The notes under the pieces were generated by a model. That model made no database searches and had not been told where the DNA came from. It was given only the letters and a program-made list of their open reading frames with translations. Source: Bacillus pumilus (GTDB taxonomy: Bacteria > Bacillota > Bacilli > Bacillales > Bacillaceae). Taken from it: a stretch of DNA of 64,000 bases. Each line of letters opens with the position of its first letter. The first letter of the stretch is position 1. The position numbers and the translations under genes are program-made. The stretch covers positions 1,178,001 to 1,242,000 of the forward strand of contig NZ_CP046128.1 in assembly GCF_038738535.1 (NCBI RefSeq). The letters are read 5' to 3'. Below are positions 25,228 through 35,232 of the stretch, piece after piece.

Positions 25228-26544
25228 TTAGGAACTTACCTGCTTAGATTCAGATTGTATTAATGTAACCTTCTTTGTTTCTTCTTTTCCGTTTCGAATG
25301 AGTGTGATGCTCACGGTGTCTCCTACTTTTGTATTCGTGTATAGCTCATGACGTAATTCACTTCCGGTTTTGATTTGTTTCCCATCGATGGCGGTAATGA
25401 CATCCTCTGACTTAAAGCCAGCTTTAGCAGCAGGTGAGCCTGCGGCGATTTCTTTGACGTACACACCTTTATCGAGCTGACTATTTTTGAGCCCGAGTGT
25501 TTCTTTCTGATGCACGTCCGGGACTTGTTCGAGATCCAGCATGCTGATGCCGATATATGGACGCTCAATCTTTCCTTTTGCGAGAAGCTGATCGGCGATT
25601 GGTTTGACATCATTGATTGGAAGCGCGAATCCAATGCCTTCAACACCTGTTTCAGAAATTTTCATACTCGTGATCCCCACAACCTTTCCATTTGTCGTAA
25701 GAAGTGGGCCGCCGCTGTTTCCTGGGTTAATAGCTGCATCTGTTTGAATGACATTAATGCTGCTTTCGCCTGCTGATGTGTTCATAGAGACTGTTCGGTC
25801 GACACCGCTGACAATTCCTTGTGTCACGGTTCTTGATAGATCTTCACCAAGCGGGTTTCCAATTGCGATGACGGTTTCCCCAGCACGCAGCGAGGAGGAA
25901 TCGCCTAATGCTGCGACCTTCGTTACATGATTGCTGCTAATTTCTACAACTGCTAGGTCAGTCAGCGGGTCAGCTCCGACTAATTTACCTTCAACGGTTT
26001 TGCCATCGTGCAAGGAGACCGTTAGTTTATTTGCCCCTTCAATGACGTGGTTGTTTGTTAAGACATAGGCTTTACTTCCGGATTGTTTGAAAATCACTCC
26101 TGAGCCTGTACCTGTTTTTTCCTCTTGACTGCTTTTATTTTGCTGTGACTCATCAAAAGGTGTATTGAAATCGCCAAAGCTCATGTCTGTTTGACTTTGC
26201 GCTTGATAGTTTGTAATGCCGACAATGGCTGGCGATACATCTTCGACCATGCTTGAGATGCTGCTTGATGAATGTGATGTTTGGACGGCGGTTGTTTTTG
26301 ACGATTTGGCACTTGTATCATTTGTCGATACAGCTTCTGTTTTTGCTGCTGAATTGTTTGCTGTGTTGTCTGATGCGTGCTGGGCATATGGCGTAAGGAT
26401 GTAGACACCTAATGCTAGCGTACCACCCACAATGCCGCTGACGAATGGCTTAAACCAGCCACTGGGCTTCTTCTTTTGTTTTTGTGGCTGTTCAATTGTT
26501 TGAAGTTCATGAGAAGGGTGTTTTTCATTTTTGTGATGTGTCAT
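25228..26544 (-). CDS. htrA: Membrane-anchored serine protease HtrA
   Basis: 438 aa from the ATG at 26544; a GTG three codons upstream is possible. A single membrane anchor lies near residues 35-53. The trypsin-like domain has His in VLTNNHVIEGANK, Asp in DPLTDLAVVEI and Ser in INPGNSGGPLL. A PDZ domain follows (GVYVKEIAAGSPAAKAGFKS). It degrades misfolded secreted proteins at the outer face of the membrane; in B. subtilis it is controlled by CssRS. It is divergent from proG. Confidence 0.93.
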   Translation of the reverse strand: MTHHKNEKHPSHELQTIEQPQKQKKKPSGWFKPFVSGIVGGTLALGVYILTPYAQHASDNTANNSAAKTEAVSTNDTSAKSSKTTAVQTSHSSSSISSMVEDVSPAIVGITNYQAQSQTDMSFGDFNTPFDESQQNKSSQEEKTGTGSGVIFKQSGSKAYVLTNNHVIEGANKLTVSLHDGKTVEGKLVGADPLTDLAVVEISSNHVTKVAALGDSSSLRAGETVIAIGNPLGEDLSRTVTQGIVSGVDRTVSMNTSAGESSINVIQTDAAINPGNSGGPLLTTNGKVVGITSMKISETGVEGIGFALPINDVKPIADQLLAKGKIERPYIGISMLDLEQVPDVHQKETLGLKNSQLDKGVYVKEIAAGSPAAKAGFKSEDVITAIDGKQIKTGSELRHELYTNTKVGDTVSITLIRNGKEETKKVTLIQSESKQVSS

Positions 26545-26711
26545 TCGAATCACTCTCTTTCTTCAATTTTTCATGTATGGTTCGATGGGGTTTACCTTAT
26601 GTGGTGGATACTGACTATATCGTAAGAAAAAAGTGTGGGATAAAAATGAAAACAATGTGGGAAATTGTTAAAATAAGTAGTGAATCTAAGCAAAATAGAG
26701 GAGATTAAACT

Positions 26712-27536
26712 GTGGAGACAATTGGAATGATTGGATATGGAAGCATGGCTGATATGATGGTGCAAAAATGGCTGGAAAAAGAGGTACTCAATGCCCATCA
26801 AATCATGATCCATACAAGAAGTGAAACGGACCGCCTGCATCAGCTCAAAGACAAGCATCAAGAAATAAATATCTGCTCATTAGACGAACTTTCTGCCTTA
26901 TGTGATGTACTTTTTGTCTGCGTGCCGCCGCTTGTTGTACTTGATGTGCTCGATCAACTGCCTTCAGCAGCCAAATCGGTACATATTGTGTCAGTAGCCG
27001 CGGCTGTGACGTTAGACAAGTTATCAAAGCATACGACTCAACCAGTTTCGAGATACATCCCAACGCTCACGTCAGCTGTTGGAACGGGCGTATCCCTCGT
27101 TGCGCATGGTGAAACCGCAGGTCAGGAAGAAAAGGCGCGTTTGCACCGTCTCCTTTCAGCTTTTAGCATCGTCCGTGAAGTAGAGGAAGACCGGTTTGAT
27201 GCGGCGAGTAATTTGACGAGCTCTTCTCCTGGTTTTATCGCTGCTCTTTTTGAAGAAATGGCGAGAGCTGCTGTGAGAAATAGTGAGCTTTCCTTAGAGG
27301 AAGCGTATGAATTTTTAACGTATGCCCTCTTAGGCACAGGTCAAGTCCTTGTAGAACGCGGCCTCACCTTTGCTGAAACCGTCGATAGAGTGGCGACAAA
27401 AGGGGGCATTACAGGTGAAGGTGCTGAGGTCATTCAAAAGCAGGCACCTCAGATGTTTGATGATCTATTTACACAAACCATGAAGAAATATGAACAGCTG
27501 AAATCACAGATTAACGAAGCTGACAAACACCACTAA
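26712..27536 (+). CDS. proG: Pyrroline-5-carboxylate reductase ProG
   Basis: 274 aa from a GTG ten bases after GAGGAG. An NAD(P)-binding N-terminus (IGMIGYGSMADMMVQKWL) and the P5CR C-terminal signature region (ASNLTSSSPGFIAALFEEMARAA, VATKGGITGEGAEV) are present. It reduces pyrroline-5-carboxylate to proline, the last step after ProB and ProA at 45 kb. No T-box precedes it, unlike proBA. Confidence 0.88.
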   Translation: METIGMIGYGSMADMMVQKWLEKEVLNAHQIMIHTRSETDRLHQLKDKHQEINICSLDELSALCDVLFVCVPPLVVLDVLDQLPSAAKSVHIVSVAAAVTLDKLSKHTTQPVSRYIPTLTSAVGTGVSLVAHGETAGQEEKARLHRLLSAFSIVREVEEDRFDAASNLTSSSPGFIAALFEEMARAAVRNSELSLEEAYEFLTYALLGTGQVLVERGLTFAETVDRVATKGGITGEGAEVIQKQAPQMFDDLFTQTMKKYEQLKSQINEADKHH

Positions 27537-27562
27537 AGACATAGTTAGTGGTGTTTTATTTG
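27525..27562 (+). terminator. Terminator of proG
   Basis: ACACCACTAA/TTAGTGGTGT stem overlapping the stop codon, then TTTATTTG. Confidence 0.75.
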
Positions 27563-27664
27563 TTAAAAAAACCCTTTGTCATACAGTCTTTTGACCTGTA
27601 TTATCTGAGTCTAATTTCCTTATTTTCAGACATTGTATTGAAAAATCAATCAAGTAATCATATA

Positions 27665-27679
27665 ATTTTTTAGAAAATT
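27665..27679. promoter_or_regulatory. CodY box upstream of dppA
   Basis: ATTTTTTAGAAAATT fits 13 of 15 positions of AATTTTCWGAAAATT. dpp is a classic CodY target in B. subtilis, so the operon is likely shut off when branched amino acids and GTP are high. Confidence 0.7.
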
Positions 27680-27725
27680 TAGAAAAATATACACAAATTT
27701 TAAGTTTAATTAAAGGGGGATGGGG

Positions 27726-28550
27726 ATGAAGCTCTATGTATCTGTCGATATGGAGGGGATTACTGGTCTAGCTGATCATACATTTGTCGATGCCCGTCAG
27801 CACAATTATGAACGGGGCAGAAAGATCATGACGGGTGAAGTGAATGCCTGTGTAGAGGCACTTCTTCAGCATGGCGCAACCGATATTTTGGTCAATGACA
27901 GTCATTCTAAAATGAATAATCTGTTGATCGAAGAGCTGCATGAAGAGGCTGCTCTTATATCTGGTGACGTCAAGCCTTATTCCATGGTGCAAGGATTAGA
28001 TCAAACCTATGACGCTGCTGTTTTTTTAGGCTATCATGCGAGGGCATCTATGAAAGGCGTGATGTCTCACAGTATGATTTTTGGTGTCAGACATTTTTAC
28101 ATAAATGATCACCCAATTGGTGAAATGGGCTTTAATGCGTATGTTGCAGGCTACTATGGTGTGCCGGTGATTCTTGTTTGCGGAGATGATCAAGCAGCAC
28201 TTGAAGCGGAAAAGCTGATGCCTGGTGTGAAAACAGTAGCAGTGAAAGAGACCATATCAAGGTCTGCTGTGAAATGTTTCACGCCTGCCAAAGTCAATCA
28301 ACAAATCTCGCAGCAAGTGGAAGCCGCAATGAAACAGATTCATCACATCAAGCCGCTGACGCCTCCTGATCAGCCGCTGCTGAAGATTGAGTTTGCCAAT
28401 TATGGACAAGCTGAATGGGCGAATTTAATGCCGGGTACTGCCATCATAGAAGGAACAACAACGGTGACGTATCAAGCAGAGAATATATTAGAAGCCTACC
28501 AAGCGATGCTTGTCATGACAGAGCTTGCCGCACGTACAACATTTTGTTAA
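27726..28550 (+). CDS. dppA: D-aminopeptidase DppA
   Basis: 274 aa from the ATG at 27726; the ATG two codons earlier overlaps the AAAGGGGG ribosome site. The zinc-binding start MKLYVSVDMEGITG and HSMIFG, HVNDSHSKMNN-type residues mark the M55 family. It cleaves D-Ala-containing dipeptides. First gene of dppABCDE-ykfABCD. Confidence 0.93.
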   Translation: MKLYVSVDMEGITGLADHTFVDARQHNYERGRKIMTGEVNACVEALLQHGATDILVNDSHSKMNNLLIEELHEEAALISGDVKPYSMVQGLDQTYDAAVFLGYHARASMKGVMSHSMIFGVRHFYINDHPIGEMGFNAYVAGYYGVPVILVCGDDQAALEAEKLMPGVKTVAVKETISRSAVKCFTPAKVNQQISQQVEAAMKQIHHIKPLTPPDQPLLKIEFANYGQAEWANLMPGTAIIEGTTTVTYQAENILEAYQAMLVMTELAARTTFC

Positions 28551-28568
28551 GCGAGGGGGAGACGGCAG

Positions 28569-29504
28569 ATGACCAGCTTTTTGCTCAAGCGTTTTATTGC
28601 GATGATTGCCACGATTTTAACGATTACGACTTTAACGTTTATTTTAATGAAGGTCATCCCAGGATCGCCCTTCAATGAAGAACGAAATACAAACGAAACC
28701 GTCCAGCGAAACCTCGAAAGCTACTATCACTTAGATGAACCACTGTATGTTCAATATGTCATCTATTTAAAATCCATCGTTACCTTTGATTTTGGTCCTT
28801 CCATTAAAAAGCCTTCAGAAAGTGTCAATGATCTATTGGCAAGAGGCTTCCCAGTCTCATTAGAACTTGGTCTTATCTCAATATTGATTGCTGTCATCTC
28901 CGGCATCCTGCTCGGGGTCATGGCTGCCCTCCGGCATAATGGCTTGATTGATTATATCGCCATGACCATTGCTGTTTTCGGTATATCCATTCCAAACTTT
29001 ATCTTTGCTACCTTATTAATTCAGCAGCTTGCTGTGAATTTGAAACTCTTTCCTACAGCGATGTGGACAAGTCCGATGCATATGGTGCTGCCAACCATCG
29101 CTCTTGCTGTCGGTCCAATGGCTATTATTGCCCGTTTAACAAGATCGAGCATGATTGAAGTGCTGTCTCAGGACTATATTCGCACCGCCAAGGCAAAAGG
29201 ACTTTCTCCCTTTAAAATTGTATTTAAACATGCGCTTCGGAATGCGCTTTTGCCTGTTGTGACCATTCTTGGGACACTTGTCGCAAGCATTTTAACTGGA
29301 AGTTTTGTCATTGAAAAAATATTTGCGATTCCTGGAATGGGAAAATACTTTGTCGAGAGTATTAACAACCGTGATTATCCTGTCATCATGGGGACTACTG
29401 TTTTTTACAGCATTATTTTAATCACACTTCTTTTCATTGTCGATGTGGCGTATCGCCTGCTTGATCCAAGGATTCAGCTGCATCAGAAAGGAGGAAAGGC
29501 ATGA
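28569..29504 (+). CDS. dppB: Dipeptide ABC transporter permease DppB
   Basis: 311 aa with six membrane segments. It has the permease EAA loop (RTAKAKGLSPFKIVFKHALR) that docks on the ATPase, and ends in DPRIQLHQKGG. It overlaps dppC by four bases. Confidence 0.93.
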   Translation: MTSFLLKRFIAMIATILTITTLTFILMKVIPGSPFNEERNTNETVQRNLESYYHLDEPLYVQYVIYLKSIVTFDFGPSIKKPSESVNDLLARGFPVSLELGLISILIAVISGILLGVMAALRHNGLIDYIAMTIAVFGISIPNFIFATLLIQQLAVNLKLFPTAMWTSPMHMVLPTIALAVGPMAIIARLTRSSMIEVLSQDYIRTAKAKGLSPFKIVFKHALRNALLPVVTILGTLVASILTGSFVIEKIFAIPGMGKYFVESINNRDYPVIMGTTVFYSIILITLLFIVDVAYRLLDPRIQLHQKGGKA

Positions 29505-30463
29505 GTATACACCTACAGCAGGATCAACCGAATCCGCATCATGAAGTGCCAGACGAATGGTTTTCTCCGAGAGAGCAAAAGAAAACGGAGGCCCATGCCA
29601 TTAAAAGACCCTCTCTTTCGTATTGGGCAGACACGTGGAGACGGCTGAAGCAAAATAAGCTTGCGATGTTTAGTCTATCGGTACTGATTTTTCTTTTTAT
29701 CATGGCGCTATTAGGCCCATTGCTTGCGCCTAATAGTGTGACAGAGCAACGTCTTTCGATGCAAAATCTGCCTCCATCAGCTGCTCACTGGTTCGGAACG
29801 GATGAGCTTGGACGAGATGTGTTTACGCGTACATGGTACGGGGCGCGTATTTCGTTATTCGTAGGCGTCATGGCAGCCCTTATTGATTTTGCCATCGGCG
29901 TGATTTATGGAGGGATTGCCGGTTATAAGGGCGGGAGATATGACCATGTCATGATGCGAATTGTCGAGGTGCTCTACGGTCTTCCTTATTTACTCGTTGT
30001 CATTTTATTAATGGTCCTGATGGGGCCAGGGCTTGTCACCATTATTGTAGCGCTCACTGTCACCGGATGGATTGGAATGGCAAGAATCGTAAGAGGTCAA
30101 GTTCTTCAGCTGAAAAGCCAGGAATATGTCCTTGCCTCAAAAACCTTTGGTGCAAAGAGCCTGCGTATCATTCGCCGCAACCTGCTGCCGAATACGATGG
30201 GGCCGATTATCGTTCAGATGACCTTGACTGTGCCGACCGCGATATTTGCTGAAGCGTTCTTAAGCTTTCTTGGTTTAGGCATTCAAGCACCGTTTGCAAG
30301 CTGGGGCGTGATGGCCAATGATGCGCTGCCGACAGTACTGTCAGATAACGGACATTGGTGGCGTTTATTTTTCCCTGCGTTTTTTATTTCACTCACGATG
30401 TTTTGCTTTAACAATTTAGGTGATGGCTTGCAAGATGCGCTTGATCCAAAGATGAAGAGGTGA
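29501..30463 (+). CDS. dppC: Dipeptide ABC transporter permease DppC
   Basis: 320 aa. A long cytosolic N-terminus (to about residue 50) precedes six membrane segments; GTDELGRDVFTRTWYGARIS and the EAA-type loop VLASKTFGAKSLRIIRRNLL are typical. It pairs with DppB. Confidence 0.93.
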   Translation: MSIHLQQDQPNPHHEVPDEWFSPREQKKTEAHAIKRPSLSYWADTWRRLKQNKLAMFSLSVLIFLFIMALLGPLLAPNSVTEQRLSMQNLPPSAAHWFGTDELGRDVFTRTWYGARISLFVGVMAALIDFAIGVIYGGIAGYKGGRYDHVMMRIVEVLYGLPYLLVVILLMVLMGPGLVTIIVALTVTGWIGMARIVRGQVLQLKSQEYVLASKTFGAKSLRIIRRNLLPNTMGPIIVQMTLTVPTAIFAEAFLSFLGLGIQAPFASWGVMANDALPTVLSDNGHWWRLFFPAFFISLTMFCFNNLGDGLQDALDPKMKR

Positions 30464-30470
30464 TGGCGCT

Positions 30471-31481
30471 TTGAAAAAAGTTCTACAAATCATCGATCTG
30501 CACGTCAGCTTTCGGACATATGGCGGCTCAGTTCGAGCGGTACGCGGAGTGAATGTGGATGTATATGAAAAAGAAACCCTTGCCATTGTGGGAGAATCAG
30601 GCTGCGGGAAAAGTGTGACTTCACAAAGCATTATGAGGCTGCTGCCAGCTTACAGCGCTCATGTCGATCAGGGAGAAATCTGGTTTGAAGACCGCAATTT
30701 GCTGTCATTATCTGAAAAAGAAATGCGCGCCATACGAGGTGTCGATATCTCGATGATCTTTCAAGATCCAATGACCGCACTGAACCCAACCTTGACAATA
30801 GGGGACCAGCTCATGGAGGCGGCAAAGGAGCATCAAAAGCTGACGAAAAAAGAAGTGAAAGAAGCCGCCATTCGGATGCTTGATTTGGTCGGCATTCCGC
30901 AGCCGAAGGAAAGGTTAAAGCAATACCCTCACCAGTTCAGCGGGGGAATGAGGCAGCGGCTCATGATTGCCATGGCACTGATTTGCGAGCCCAAAGTGCT
31001 GATTGCAGATGAACCGACGACCGCGCTGGATGTGACCATACAGGCACAAATATTAGAGCTGTTTAAAGAGATTCAGAGAAAAACAGGTGTCACCATTATT
31101 TTAATCACACATGATTTAGGGGTCGTAGCCCAAGTCGCAGACCGAGTGGCGGTCATGTACGGGGGGAAAATGGTGGAGGTCGGAACGAGGCGAGATATTT
31201 TTTACAGTCCGCAGCATCCTTATACAAAAGGACTTCTACAATCCGTTCCAAGACTTGATATGAAAGATGAACTCATTCCAATTGAAGGAAGCCCGCCTGA
31301 TTTATTTGCTCCGCCAAAGGGCTGTCCGTATACAGATCGCTGTCCGGCCGCCATGAAGGTGTGTGATCATATCATGCCGCATGAAACGCAGCGGTCACCT
31401 ACCCATACAGTGCATTGCTGGCTCCAAGATGAGCGAGCGAATCAAACGGTTTTATCTTCAACACAAAGGGGGAGTTTTTGA
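30471..31481 (+). CDS. dppD: Dipeptide ABC transporter ATPase DppD
   Basis: 336 aa, TTG start behind GAGGTG. Walker [12 protein letters not shown], signature QFSGGMRQR, Walker [13 protein letters not shown], switch His in ITHDLG. The C-terminal Cys-rich oligopeptide-transporter domain ([14 protein letters not shown]) is present. The second ATPase is supplied by YkfD at the end of the operon. Confidence 0.93.
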   Translation: MKKVLQIIDLHVSFRTYGGSVRAVRGVNVDVYEKETLAIVGESGCGKSVTSQSIMRLLPAYSAHVDQGEIWFEDRNLLSLSEKEMRAIRGVDISMIFQDPMTALNPTLTIGDQLMEAAKEHQKLTKKEVKEAAIRMLDLVGIPQPKERLKQYPHQFSGGMRQRLMIAMALICEPKVLIADEPTTALDVTIQAQILELFKEIQRKTGVTIILITHDLGVVAQVADRVAVMYGGKMVEVGTRRDIFYSPQHPYTKGLLQSVPRLDMKDELIPIEGSPPDLFAPPKGCPYTDRCPAAMKVCDHIMPHETQRSPTHTVHCWLQDERANQTVLSSTQRGSF

Positions 31482-33103
31482 TGAGAAAAAAAGGGTGGAT
31501 CATCAGTGTATGTTTGTTCACGATCATGCTGCTCGCAGGATGTACAGCCAATGAGCAAGCAGGGAAAGGATCATCAAGCAATAAAGGTGAAAAGAAAGTG
31601 TTAACCTTAAATAACGAAAATGAACCGACGTCGTTTGATCCGCCGATTGGTTTTAATAATGTATCGTGGCAAGGACTCAATAACTTAATGGAGGGATTAA
31701 CAAGACTGAATGAAAAACACGAACCATCTCCTGCAATGGCGGAAAAATGGGAGATATCAGAGGATGGAAAAACGTACACGTTTCATTTAAGAGATGGCAT
31801 CAAGTGGTCAAATGGTGATCCAGTGAAAGCGAGTGATTTTGAATATGCGTGGAAGCGGCTGCTTGATCCGAAAACAGGCTCTTCTGCATCGTTCTTAGCG
31901 TACATGATTGAAGGCGGAGAGGCATTTAACAGTGGAAAAGGCAAGAAAGAAGACGTGAAAGTCAGCGCTGTAAATGACAAAACGCTTAAGGTCACACTGG
32001 CTTATCCGCAGAAATCGTTCTTAAATATGACCGCAAACCCTGCCTTTTTCCCAGTCAATGAACAGGTAGCTAAGAAGGACCCAAATTGGGCAAAAGACGC
32101 CAAAACCTTTGTCGGAAATGGACCGTTCAAGCTGACAGAGTGGAAGCATGATGAGAGCTTCACAATGGAAAAAAGTGAGACGTATTGGGACAAAAAAACA
32201 GTCAAGCTGGATCAAGTGAAGTGGCTGATGATCAGTGATCGAAACACAGACTATCAAATGTATCAATCAGGAGATTTAGATACTGCCTTTGTTCCAGCAG
32301 AGCAAAGTGAAAATCTGCTGAAAAATAAAGATGTACAAATTGAAGACCAGGCTGGATTGTTCTTTTATCGTCTGAATGTGAACATAGAACCATTTCAAAA
32401 TAAGAACATTCGCAAAGCTTTTCAAATGGCGATCAACCCGCAAGATATTGTGGATTATGTGACGAAAAATGAAGAGAAGCCAGCACGCGCTTTCGTCTCG
32501 CCAGGCATCCTAGATTCAAAGGGTGAGGATTTCAGAGAAGCTGGCGGGGATCTTGTGAAGAATGATAAGAGTGAAGCTGCGAAGCTATTAGAAAAAGGGC
32601 TGAAAGAAGAGAACTATTCGAAACTGCCAGCCGTCACATTAACATATAGTACAAAGCCTGAGAACAAGAAAAAAGCGGAAGCCATCCAGCAGCAGCTGAA
32701 AGAAGCGTTAGGTGTAGATGTGAAGCTTGCAAACATGGAAGCCAATGTATTTGCAGAAGATCAAAAGGCGCTGAAATTCCAATTCTCACAAAGTTCATTT
32801 TTAGCAGACTATGCAGATCCGATCAACTTCCTAGAGAGCTTCCAAACAGGGAATGCCATGAACCGGACAGGATGGTCTAATGATACCTATGATCAGCTGA
32901 TCAAAAAAGCGAGCCAGGAAGCAGACGAACAAAAGAGAAACAGCTTCCTTCATGATGCAGAGGCACTTCTCATTGAAGAAGCACCGATCATTCCGATTCA
33001 TTTTTATAACCAAGTCCATTTACAAAAAGAAGGCGTGAAGGGAATTGTCCGCCACCCCGTTGGGTATATCGATTTGAAATGGGCACAGGTAGATGGAGAG
33101 TGA
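31481..33103 (+). CDS. dppE: Dipeptide-binding lipoprotein DppE
   Basis: 540 aa from the ATG at 31481, which shares one base with the dppD stop. A lipoprotein signal peptide ends in the lipobox LAGC, giving Cys-20 or so as the lipid anchor. The family SBP_bac_5 body follows (HEPSPAMAEKWEISEDGKTY, GNGPFKLTEWKHDE). It catches dipeptides, including murein types, outside the membrane and hands them to DppBC. Confidence 0.93.
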   Translation: MRKKGWIISVCLFTIMLLAGCTANEQAGKGSSSNKGEKKVLTLNNENEPTSFDPPIGFNNVSWQGLNNLMEGLTRLNEKHEPSPAMAEKWEISEDGKTYTFHLRDGIKWSNGDPVKASDFEYAWKRLLDPKTGSSASFLAYMIEGGEAFNSGKGKKEDVKVSAVNDKTLKVTLAYPQKSFLNMTANPAFFPVNEQVAKKDPNWAKDAKTFVGNGPFKLTEWKHDESFTMEKSETYWDKKTVKLDQVKWLMISDRNTDYQMYQSGDLDTAFVPAEQSENLLKNKDVQIEDQAGLFFYRLNVNIEPFQNKNIRKAFQMAINPQDIVDYVTKNEEKPARAFVSPGILDSKGEDFREAGGDLVKNDKSEAAKLLEKGLKEENYSKLPAVTLTYSTKPENKKKAEAIQQQLKEALGVDVKLANMEANVFAEDQKALKFQFSQSSFLADYADPINFLESFQTGNAMNRTGWSNDTYDQLIKKASQEADEQKRNSFLHDAEALLIEEAPIIPIHFYNQVHLQKEGVKGIVRHPVGYIDLKWAQVDGE

Positions 33104-33114
33104 TATTAGGATCA

Positions 33115-33146
33115 AAAGACGCTTTTAGATAAAAGCGTCTGTTCCT
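33115..33146 (+). terminator. Hairpin between dppE and ykfA
   Basis: AGACGCTTTTA/TAAAAGCGTCT stem followed by GTTCCTTTATT. A weak T run suggests partial termination, which would lower ykf expression relative to dpp. Confidence 0.6.
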
Positions 33147-33214
33147 TTATTCGTTCATGTTATGAAGCAGAAGCCCATAGATTGAAAGAAACAAAGAGAA
33201 AGAGGGGATATGGC

Positions 33215-34156
33215 ATGAGCCAGCTGCCAGTGGCACTTCAAACAGGGGATACGGTGGGGATTATTGCACCAGCAAGCCCGCCTGATGAGCTGAAATTAGC
33301 AAAAGGGATTGCCTTTTTAGAAAGCCTCGGGCTAAAGGTGAAAAAAGGAAAGTATATCGACTGCCGGTATGGGTATTTAGCAGGCTATGATCATGAAAGA
33401 GTGGAGGATCTTCATCGCATGTTTCAAGATCCAGAAGTGAAGGCGGTTATTTGTGCTTGCGGAGGATATGGGACTGGAAGACTTGCGGAAGTCATTGACT
33501 ATGACCTGATTCGCCGGAATCCAAAAATCTTTTGGGGCTATAGTGATATTACGTTTTTACATACGGCCATCCAGCAGCAGACTGGTCTTGTGACCTTTCA
33601 TGGTCCAATGCTTTCCTCTGATGTGGGACTTGAGGAGGTTCATCCTTATACGAAAGATACCTTTTTACAGCTGTTTGCACCGAAAGCCTTTACGTATGCG
33701 CACCACTTGTCACCCCTTCATACTTTCTATCCGGGCACCGCTTCAGGTGAGATTGTAGGAGGAAATCTTGCCCTCATCGTGACAACACTTGGTACACCTT
33801 TTGAAATCGATACGAAGGGAAAGCTTTTGTTCATTGAAGATATTGACGAAGAGCCCTATAAAATTGATCGAATGATGCAGCACCTCACATCTGCTGGGAA
33901 ATTGGATGATGCGGCTGGATTCATCATTGGAGATTTTCATCAATGTGAGCCAAAAAAGAAAGATCAGTCCCTTACATTGAATCAAGTATGGGGCACCTAT
34001 ATTGTCCCGCAAAAGAAACCTGCACTTGGGGGCTTCCGGATCGGTCATTCTTCGCCGAACTTTGCTATTCCAATGGGCACGCAGGCTGCATTAGATGCGA
34101 CAGGAAAAAAACTGCACATTTCTCCAGGCGTTGCAGCGAAAGAGGCGATCAAATGA
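33215..34156 (+). CDS. ykfA: Muropeptide LD-carboxypeptidase YkfA (S66 family)
   Basis: 313 aa from the ATG at 33215 behind GAGGGG; an upstream TTG at 33182 has no good site. S66 residues are visible: Ser in WGYSDITFLHT, plus Glu in FIEDIDEEPY and His in GFRIGHSSPN. It removes the terminal D-residue from imported murein peptides. It overlaps ykfB by four bases. Confidence 0.88.
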   Translation: MSQLPVALQTGDTVGIIAPASPPDELKLAKGIAFLESLGLKVKKGKYIDCRYGYLAGYDHERVEDLHRMFQDPEVKAVICACGGYGTGRLAEVIDYDLIRRNPKIFWGYSDITFLHTAIQQQTGLVTFHGPMLSSDVGLEEVHPYTKDTFLQLFAPKAFTYAHHLSPLHTFYPGTASGEIVGGNLALIVTTLGTPFEIDTKGKLLFIEDIDEEPYKIDRMMQHLTSAGKLDDAAGFIIGDFHQCEPKKKDQSLTLNQVWGTYIVPQKKPALGGFRIGHSSPNFAIPMGTQAALDATGKKLHISPGVAAKEAIK

Positions 34157-35232
34157 AAATCGTCGATGTTCGTACATGCAGAATGAGTGTACCGCTAAAA
34201 AAGCCTTTCAAAACCGCTTTACGAACGGTGTATGACGCAGCATCTCTGATCGTTATCATCACATATGATCAAGGTGACGTCAGCTACGGAGAAGCAGTCC
34301 CGACAACGGTGATTACAGGTGAAACGCTGGAAAGCATCGACTATGCCGTATGCGAAGTGATCAGACCGATTTTGCTTGGAGCTTCCTTGTCAGAATATGA
34401 ACAAATTTTTTCTCATATGAACCGAGTGCTCGCTTGCAACACAAGCGCAAAGGCAGCGGTTGACATGGCCATTTATGATGGCTTAGCGAAGCAGGCAGGA
34501 CTTCCGCTTTATCAATACCTTGGCGGATATCGCAGTCAGCTTGAAACCGATTATACGGTCAGTGTAAACCGTCCGCTTGAGATGGCGGAAGATGCGAAGC
34601 AATACGCAGCTGAAGGCTTTCAGACGTTAAAGATCAAGGTAGGAAAAGATGACATAGATACGGATATTCAGCGTATCAAGCGAATTCGAGAAAAGGTCGG
34701 GCCGGATATTCAGATCAGACTCGATGCGAACCAAGGATGGACGTGGAAGGAAGCGATCATAGCCATTCGGAAAATGGAGGCGCTGAATATCGAACTAGTA
34801 GAGCAGCCGGTTCCGAAAGAAGATATCGAAGGCCTGCGCCGTGTGACAGAAGCAACAGATACATTGATTATGGCAGACGAAAGCATTTTCAGTTTTCATG
34901 ATGCGATCAAGGTGCTTGAAACGAGAAGCTGTGATCTGATCAATTTAAAATTAATGAAATCAGGCGGCATAAAAGAAGCCCTAAAAATCAATGCTCTAGC
35001 AGAAGCATACGGCGTAAAGTGCATGGTTGGCAGTATGATTGAGTCAAAACTTGGCATTACAGCAGCCGCTCATCTCGCCGCCAGCCAGCCGAATATCACC
35101 CGCTATGATTTTGATGCCCCGCTGATGCTAAAAGAGGACATGGTAGACGGAGGAATCGTGTACAAAGGAAAAGATATCTTTTTCCCGCCGCATCATGGGT
35201 TAGGCATTCAAGGGGTGAAAGGAGTCTCATGA
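34153..35232 (+). CDS. ykfB: L-Ala-D/L-Glu epimerase YkfB
   Basis: 359 aa from the ATG at 34153. Enolase-superfamily fold: the KxK pair in LKIKVGKD, metal ligands Asp in RLDANQGW, Glu in LVEQPV and Asp in MADESIF, and the second base lysine in NLKLMKSGG. It turns L-Ala-D-Glu from cell walls into L-Ala-L-Glu for ordinary peptidases. It overlaps ykfC by four bases. Confidence 0.92.
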   Translation: MKIVDVRTCRMSVPLKKPFKTALRTVYDAASLIVIITYDQGDVSYGEAVPTTVITGETLESIDYAVCEVIRPILLGASLSEYEQIFSHMNRVLACNTSAKAAVDMAIYDGLAKQAGLPLYQYLGGYRSQLETDYTVSVNRPLEMAEDAKQYAAEGFQTLKIKVGKDDIDTDIQRIKRIREKVGPDIQIRLDANQGWTWKEAIIAIRKMEALNIELVEQPVPKEDIEGLRRVTEATDTLIMADESIFSFHDAIKVLETRSCDLINLKLMKSGGIKEALKINALAEAYGVKCMVGSMIESKLGITAAAHLAASQPNITRYDFDAPLMLKEDMVDGGIVYKGKDIFFPPHHGLGIQGVKGVS